From assembly GCA_965261585.1 (NCBI GenBank), contig CBDHDN010000073.1, positions 1 to 29,036 of the forward strand: 29,036 nucleotides of DNA, read 5' to 3'. The first letter of the stretch is position 1. Every line of letters starts with the position of its first letter. This document shows, piece by piece, positions 24,305 to 29,036 of this stretch. The DNA comes from CBDHDN01 sp965261585. Its GTDB lineage: Bacteria > Pseudomonadota > Alphaproteobacteria > UBA6615. Both the position numbers and the translations under genes were made by a program. A model generated the notes under the pieces. The model was not told where the DNA came from. It saw only the letters and a program-made list of their open reading frames with translations, and made no database searches.

Positions 24305-24622
24305 TTGCCGGCAGGCCCGCTGGGACTTGGCCAGCGATGGGCGGTGGCGCGCAAGCGTGAGGTCGTTCTGCGGCTTTTGCGTGACGAGCCGGTGCAACTT
24401 CTGTCGCGCCAGTTGGGCGTAGAGATCTTCCGGCTCGAGCAGTGGCGTGAGAAAGCGATCGGCGGGATCGACGCCTCGCTCAAGCAACGCAAGGGCGATC
24501 CGGTGCAGGCGGAACTGGATAGCGCCATGAAGCGGATCGGAGAGTTGACCATGCAGGTGGAACTGCTGGAGGCCAAGACGGAGACCTTCGGCCCTTTGGG
24601 GCGGCGGAGGTCGCGGCGATGA
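24305..24622 (+). CDS. IS3-family OrfA (DNA-binding subunit)
   Basis: OrfA is the helix-turn-helix part of the IS3 transposase. Residues 10-60 read GQRWAVARKREVVLRLLRDEP, then LSRQLGVEIFRLEQWREKA, a typical HTH. A leucine-rich coiled-coil stretch (LDSAMKRIGELTMQVELLEAK) follows for dimer formation. The start is uncertain: TTG 24305 is used here, but the frame is open back to 24260 with no ATG. The stop TGA overlaps the orfB ATG as ATGA. Confidence 0.8.
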   Translation: MPAGPLGLGQRWAVARKREVVLRLLRDEPVQLLSRQLGVEIFRLEQWREKAIGGIDASLKQRKGDPVQAELDSAMKRIGELTMQVELLEAKTETFGPLGRRRSRR

Positions 24623-25524
24623 GTGCCGCCACCTCGCCCGGCACGGGTCTGGCCTACGGCCTGCGGCGGGTCTGCGCCGCCTGGGGCATGGCCCGCTCCT
24701 CGTTCTACGCCATGACCTCCGGCCAGCACGCCGAGCAGCCGCCGGCAAAGCGTCGGGGACCGAAGCCCGCGATCTCGGACCAGGCGCTGCTGGTGGCGAT
24801 CGAAGCCGACCTGGAGGCATCGCCCTGGGAGGGCGAGGGCTACCGCAAGGTCTGGGCTCGGCTTCGGGTCTGTCGCGACATCCGGGTTGCCCGCAAGCGG
24901 GTGCTCCGCCTGATGCGCGAGAACAATCTGCTCTCGCCCCATCGCTGCCGCCGCCGTGGCGGCAATCCCCATGACGGTGAGATCATCACTCATGCCCCGA
25001 ACCTCATGTGGGGCACCGATGGCGTTCGGGTGTTCACGGTGGACGACGGCTGGGGCTGGATCTTCACCGCCGTCGAGCATTGGAACGCCGAGTGTGTCGG
25101 CTGGCATGTCTGCAAGCGCGGCGACCGCTTCGCCGCCCTGCAGCCTATCTCCATGGGGCTTGGCGGGCTGTATGGCTCGACCGCGGCCGGCGCGGCTCGG
25201 GGGCTGGCCTTGCGGATGGATCACGGCTCCCAGTATCTGTCGGACCACTTCACCAACCAGATCAAGTTCTGGGGCATCCAGCCGTCCTACGCCTTCGTCG
25301 CCGAGCCCCAGACCAACGGCGTCGCCGAGCGGTTCAATCGCACGCTGAAGGAACAGATCATCCATGGTCGCATCTACCGCAACATCGCGGAGCTGCGGGA
25401 CGCCGTCCGCGACTTCGTCGAACTCTACAATGCCCAGTGGATCGTCGAAAAGAACGGCTACCTGAGCCCCGCTCAAGCTCGTCAGGCGTGGCACGCCGCG
25501 ATCTCAATCAGGCCCGCCGCGTGA
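24619..25524 (+). CDS. IS3-family OrfB (catalytic integrase subunit)
   Basis: The 301-residue rve-type catalytic subunit contains the DDE triad Asp134 (LMWGTDGVRVFTV), Asp201 (LRMDHGSQYLSDHF) and Glu237 (TNGVAERFNRTLKE): 35 residues lie between the last two, as in IS3. An HTH_21-like segment (EGEGYRKVWARLR, residues 71-83) precedes it. ATG 24619 overlaps the orfA stop. The usual A-rich slippery site for -1 frameshifting is not visible near the overlap, so OrfB may be made by re-initiation. It appears intact. Confidence 0.9.
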   Translation: MSAATSPGTGLAYGLRRVCAAWGMARSSFYAMTSGQHAEQPPAKRRGPKPAISDQALLVAIEADLEASPWEGEGYRKVWARLRVCRDIRVARKRVLRLMRENNLLSPHRCRRRGGNPHDGEIITHAPNLMWGTDGVRVFTVDDGWGWIFTAVEHWNAECVGWHVCKRGDRFAALQPISMGLGGLYGSTAAGAARGLALRMDHGSQYLSDHFTNQIKFWGIQPSYAFVAEPQTNGVAERFNRTLKEQIIHGRIYRNIAELRDAVRDFVELYNAQWIVEKNGYLSPAQARQAWHAAISIRPAA

Positions 25525-25559
25525 GACAAACTTGTGTCCAAGGAACCGGGTGCGCTACA

Positions 25560-25573
25560 CGATGTCGTTGCAC
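25560..25573. repeat. Right 14-bp target-site duplication of the IS3-family element
   Basis: This is an exact copy of 24131-24144 directly after the right CA end. The perfect identity points to a recent event. Confidence 0.85.
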
Positions 25574-25921
25574 CAGGGCGGCCGGCCCGCCAAGTCGCTG
25601 CGAGTCGACCCGCAACAGGGCGGCAGGATCGTGGAGATCGGCCACGACGACACCGAGCACCACTGGGGCACGATACGGACATTCGATCCGTATGACTCGA
25701 TCAGCATGGACTTTCACATGGGCCTGCCAGCGGACAAAGCGAGCCTCGTTGAGGTGCGGTTCACCACGCTGGGCGATGACCGGACGCGGGTCGAACTGAC
25801 CCACAGCAGATGGGAAGCATTTGGCGATATGGCCGAGATGATGCGTGGTGGCTACGGCTCGGGTTGGGTCATTATTTTTGAGCAGGCATACAAATCGGCT
25901 TGCGGCGGCTGACCTGAGGGC

Positions 25922-27431
25922 TCAGCGGGTCGTCGCGGCGTAGCGGACGGCTTCCTCGGCCGCGCGGATCACGGCGCGGGCCTTGGCGCGGCTCTCCTGG
26001 TACTCGGCTTCGGGGTCGGAGTCGGCGACGACGCCGCCGCCGGCCTGCACATACATCGTGCCGTCCTTGACGAGCGCGGTGCGCAACGCGATGCACGTAT
26101 CCATGCCGCCGTCGGCGCCGAAATAGCCGACGGCGCCGGCGTAGATGCCGCGCCGCTCGCACTCCAGCTCGTCGATGATCTCCATCGCCCGCACCTTGGG
26201 TGCGCCCGATACGGTGCCGGCCGGAAACCCGGCGATCAGCGCCTTGAGTGCATCGTAGGCCGGATCGAGGCGGCCTTCGACGTTGGAGACGATATGCATG
26301 ACATGGCTGTAGCGCTCGATCGTGAACTCGGCCGTGACGTCGACCGTACCGATCAGCGCCACCCGGCCGACGTCGTTGCGGCCGAGGTCGAGCAGCATCA
26401 GGTGCTCGGCCCGCTCCTTCGGGTCGGCCAGCAGCTCGGCGGCCAGCGCATCGTCCTCGGCCGGCGTCGGCCCGCGCGGCCGGGTGCCGGCGATCGGCCG
26501 GATCGTCACCGTGTCGTCGCGCAGGCGCACCATGATCTCCGGGCTCGAGCCGACGATGGCGAACCCGCCGATATCGAGGAAGAACAGGAAGGGCGACGGG
26601 TTGAGCCGCCGCAGCGCCCGGTAGAGCGCGAACGGCGGCAGCCGGAACGGCGTCTTGAAGCGCTGGCTCGGCACGGACCTGAAACACGTCGCCGGCGCGG
26701 ATGTACGCCTTCGCCCGCTCCACCATGTCGTGGTACTGGGCCTGGGTCACGTTGGATTCGGGCTCGAGCAGGGTGGCGAGGCTGGCCGTCGCCTCGCGGC
26801 GATAGGGCAGGCTGCGGCCGAAGTCGGCGATCACGTCGGCCAGGCGCTCGCGCGCCAGGTTGTAGGCCGCCTCGGCGTTCAGCGTCGGCTCGGGGCGCAC
26901 CGGTGTTACGACCGTTACCGTGTCCTCGACGTTGTCGAACACGGCCATCACCGTCGGCCGCATGAAGACCGCGTCGGGGATGCCCAGCACGTCGGGGTTG
27001 CCGTCGGGCAGCCGCTCCATCAGCCGCACCATGTCGTAGCTCATATAGCCGACGAGGCCCGCCGCCAGCGGCGGCAGTGCCTCCGGCATGGCGATGCGGG
27101 AGGCGTCGATCAGCGTGGCCAGCGCGTCCAGCGCCGGCTCAGCACACGGCGTGAACGCGTCGGGGTCGAAGCGGGCCGATGCGTTGACCTCGGCCTTGTC
27201 GCCGTGGCAGCGCCAGATCAGGTCGGGCTTCAGGCCGATCGCCGAGTACCGGCCGCGCACCGCGCCGCCTTCCACGGACTCCAACAGGCAGCTGTTGGCC
27301 CGCCCCTCGGCCAGCTTGAGCATGGCCGATACCGGCGTCTCCAGATCGGCGACGAGGTCGGTCCAGACGACTTGGGGCGTGCCCGCGTCGTAGGCGCGGG
27401 CGAATGCGTCAAACGGGGGCGCCGCCCTCAT
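25922..27431 (-). CDS. trpE: Anthranilate synthase component I, apparent 1-bp frameshift
   Basis: TrpE turns chorismate and ammonia (from TrpG) into anthranilate. ATG 27431 overlaps the upstream foldase gene stop as ATGA. The N-terminal part reads MRAAPPFDAFARAYDAG through AAGLVGYMSYDMVRL to YIRAGDVFQV. The frame then shifts, and the second frame continues PSQRFKTPFRLPPFALYRALRR, IRPIAGTRPRG, LLDLGRNDVGRVA, GTVSGAPKVRAMEIIDELE and GAVGYFG to AATTR. Removing one G from the pair at 26675-26676 restores a single frame of about 502 residues, normal for TrpE. All catalytic motifs are then present. As written, the gene cannot yield full-length TrpE. Confidence 0.9.
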
Positions 27432-29036
27432 CCGCCATGAACACCCATCCCCGCCGCGCCGCCGCCACCGGTCGCGGCGCCGCCGAGCCGGCCGGAGTCG
27501 GCCAGGTCCTGCAGCGCCTGGCGGTCGACTTCGACCTCGAAGCGATCCTCCAGGGCCCGTGACAGCTGGATCTGCAGGTCGGCGGCGATCAGCCGGTCCG
27601 AGGTTGTCCTGGAACCCGACAAAGCCGGTCAGGTCGTCCGACGGGTTCGGTAGTTGAACCTGCGTCAGACGGCCGACGACGAAGCCGCCGGGCGCCGGTG
27701 TCAAGGAAATGTCGCCAACCGCGCCCTCGAAGGCGGCGGCAATGAACTCGCCCGGCAGGTCGGCCCCGTCTCCGGTGCGCGTGAACGGCCCGACGGTTTC
27801 GGCAAACAGGTCGAAATCGTCGGCGACGTCGTAGATCTCGCCGCCGCCGGTAATGCGGTCGACGATATCTCGCGCCCGCGCCCGAGCCGCCTCCTGGCGC
27901 TGCTGGTTCTGCCAGCCGTCGATCACTCGTACGCGCACGTCATCGAGCGGCCGTGCCGCCGGGGCGATCACGCGGTCGACGCGCAGTGCGAAGAAGCCGC
28001 CCTGATCGGTCTCCACGACCGTTGGGTCGTCGCCCTCGAGCGCCGTGAACGCCGCGTTGACGACCTCGCGCAGGGCATCGACGCTGCTGACCGGCGCGCC
28101 CGTGCGATCCATCCCGCGGGCGGAGATGCCGTCCAGCCGCTGCACCGTCAGGTTCGTACCGCGCGCCGCCTCTTCCAGGCTGGCGCCGCCGGCCAGAGTG
28201 TCCTCCAGCACGTTCAGGACCTCGAAGATCTCGTCGCGCGCGAGGCCGGCTGCCAGCGCATCGCGGATCTCATCGCGGACCTCCTCGAGCGGCGTGACGA
28301 CATCCTCCTGGATGTCCTTGACGTACAGCAGGTGCCAGCCGAGCGGGCTTTCCAGCGGCTCGCTGATGCTGCCGGCCGCCAGCCGGAACACCGGACCGGC
28401 CAGTTCGCTCGGCAGATCGCTCTCGACGACAAAGCCGAGCGGCGCCGGCGCCAGGCCCGTGACCGCCTCGGCCACGGCGGCGAAGCCCTCGCCGCCGGCG
28501 ACCCGGTCGGCCGCCTCGCGCGCGCTTGCCGCGTCCAGGAATAGCGCCTGCTCGATGTCCCGCGCCTCCGCCAGGGTTAGGGAATCGAGCCGGAATTCGT
28601 ACTCGGCCAGGATGTCTTCCTCGGGCACGGCGACCGTGTCGGCAAGCGCAGCGGGCGTCAATGAGGCAATCGAGATGGCGCGATACTCCGGCGCCAGGAA
28701 CTGGCCCTGGTTGGCCTGGTAGTAGGCGGCGATCGCGGCGTCGTCGGGCACGCCGACGTCGGCCACGTCGGCATCGCTGACGACGATGACGTCGGCGACC
28801 CGCCGTTCCTGGCGATAGTCATAGAGCGCATCGACCATGGATTCCGGGGCGAGGCCGCTGGGCGCGATCGTGTCGAGAAGCTGCTGGCGGCGCAGGTCGT
28901 TGCGCAGCAGCTCGACGAACTGGGCCTCGGCCATGCCGGCGCGCAGCAGGAACAAGTCGAACGTCGCGCGGTCGAAGTCGCCGTTGCCGGTCGTGAACTG
29001 CGGCGACGTGAAGATGAACTCGCGCACCTGGCCGTC
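27428..29036 (-). CDS. SurA/PpiD-type periplasmic peptidyl-prolyl isomerase, N-terminus outside window, apparent frameshift
   Basis: This is a parvulin-type foldase of the kind found just upstream of trpE in alphaproteobacteria. The visible part starts DGQVREFIFTSPQFTTGNGDFD, a SurA_N/PpiD N-terminal chaperone pattern. A rotamase-like region includes EGFAAVAEAVTG, APLGFVVESDLP and ESPLGWHLLYVKDIQED. A second helical part includes GWQNQQRQEAARARARDI. The frame is then lost near FVGFQDN; the other frame continues SDRLIAADLQIQLSRALEDRFEVEVD to GVHGG and TGA 27428-27430. One extra base at about 27602-27603 would explain it. The membrane anchor expected of PpiD lies beyond the window edge, so SurA versus PpiD stays open. 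Confidence 0.82.

Larger units (their letters stand above)
24145..25559 (+). mobile_element. IS3-family insertion sequence
   Basis: The left end starts TGAGTCGGACCCGATTTCC and the right end, read in reverse, TGTAGCGCACCCGGTTCC. Both continue into an identical CCTTGGACACA block, giving TG...CA termini. The 1415-bp element carries orfA and orfB. It is flanked by exact 14-bp direct repeats, and removing element plus one repeat restores the host reading frame, which fixes the boundaries firmly. Confidence 0.9.
24025..25912 (+). pseudogene. SRPBCC/AHSA1-domain protein gene, disrupted by an IS3-family element
   Basis: The 5' part (24025-24144) encodes MLDPIVKTIEVPCSQEK onward to MGSWWPLDKRSMSLH, then stops at a TGA supplied by the IS end. 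The 3' part (25574-25912) continues QGGRPAKSLRVDPQQGGRI through EHHWGTIRTFDPYDS, MDFHMGLPA and MMRGGYGSGWVIIFEQAYK. Removing the IS and one 14-bp repeat joins them in frame into a 152-residue SRPBCC (START-like hydrophobic-cavity) protein of the type usually cotranscribed with ArsR regulators. An AGGAGAA ribosome site precedes the ATG. The present gene can make only a 40-residue fragment. The ligand of this group is unknown. Confidence 0.9.

Noticed and set aside
25872..29027. A single 1051-residue minus-strand frame covering trpE and the foldase region
   Set aside because: It is a chimera. It reads the foldase N-terminal part, then shadow sequence, then the first half of trpE, then shadow again. 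The two 1-bp frameshifts happen to put these pieces in one open frame; the high GC keeps it free of stops.
1..29036. CRISPR arrays, tRNA or rRNA genes, riboswitches, phage genes
   Set aside because: I saw no regularly spaced repeats, no tRNA-like cloverleaf or rRNA sequence, and no phage structural genes; intergenic gaps are mostly too short or carry only the sites listed.

Overview
The window is high-GC chromosomal DNA from an alphaproteobacterium, most like a Rhodospirillales-type lineage. The case rests on gene order and on family choice. The window holds rseP-bamA-skp-fabZ-lpxA-lpxI, gltA-gltX, comEC, lexA, moeA-moaC-trpC-trpD-trpG, trpE and a SurA/PpiD-type foldase. LpxI rather than LpxH is used, and a GTTC-N7-GTTC SOS box of alphaproteobacterial type lies in front of lexA. 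No phage, CRISPR array, rRNA or tRNA was recognised.

Layout. Positions 1-5426 (+) form an envelope-biogenesis cluster: the end of rseP, then bamA, skp, fabZ, lpxA and lpxI, covering outer-membrane protein assembly and the first steps of lipid A synthesis. lpxD (expected between skp and fabZ) and lpxB (expected after lpxI) are absent. Positions 5656-8833 are a graveyard of IS630-family elements bounded by CTAG sites: one intact copy, a ~103-bp MITE-like element, and two 5'-truncated copies fused head to head. Positions 8831-11636 (-) are gltA and gltX. comEC (+) follows, split by an in-frame TGA. lexA (-) has a readable promoter and SOS box, with an IS1202-type element (17-bp target duplication) just upstream of its -35. 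Positions 16399-20574 (-) are a tightly overlapping trpG-trpD-trpC-moaC-moeA operon.

Positions 20584-25921 separate trpG from trpE, which are normally neighbours. This block carries a divergent polysaccharide deacetylase (+), a membrane class III adenylate cyclase (-), and a lower-GC ArsR/SRPBCC two-gene module (+). A perfect 35-bp palindrome overlaps the ArsR start codon. The SRPBCC gene is interrupted by an IS3-family element flanked by an unusually long 14-bp target duplication. Positions 25922-29036 (-) are trpE and the foldase gene, overlapping by ATGA and each carrying an apparent 1-bp frameshift.

Two themes recur: dense insertion sequences (four sizeable IS copies or remnants plus a transposed MITE-like element and an IS3 element in 29 kb), and lesions in normally conserved genes (rseP, comEC, trpE, foldase). 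Either the genome is decaying and IS-rich, or the assembly carries indel errors; the sequence alone cannot decide. The most interesting signals are the ArsR palindrome/promoter/start overlap, the long target duplications of the IS3-like and IS1202-like elements, and the CTAG-bounded IS630 cluster where lpxB would be expected.
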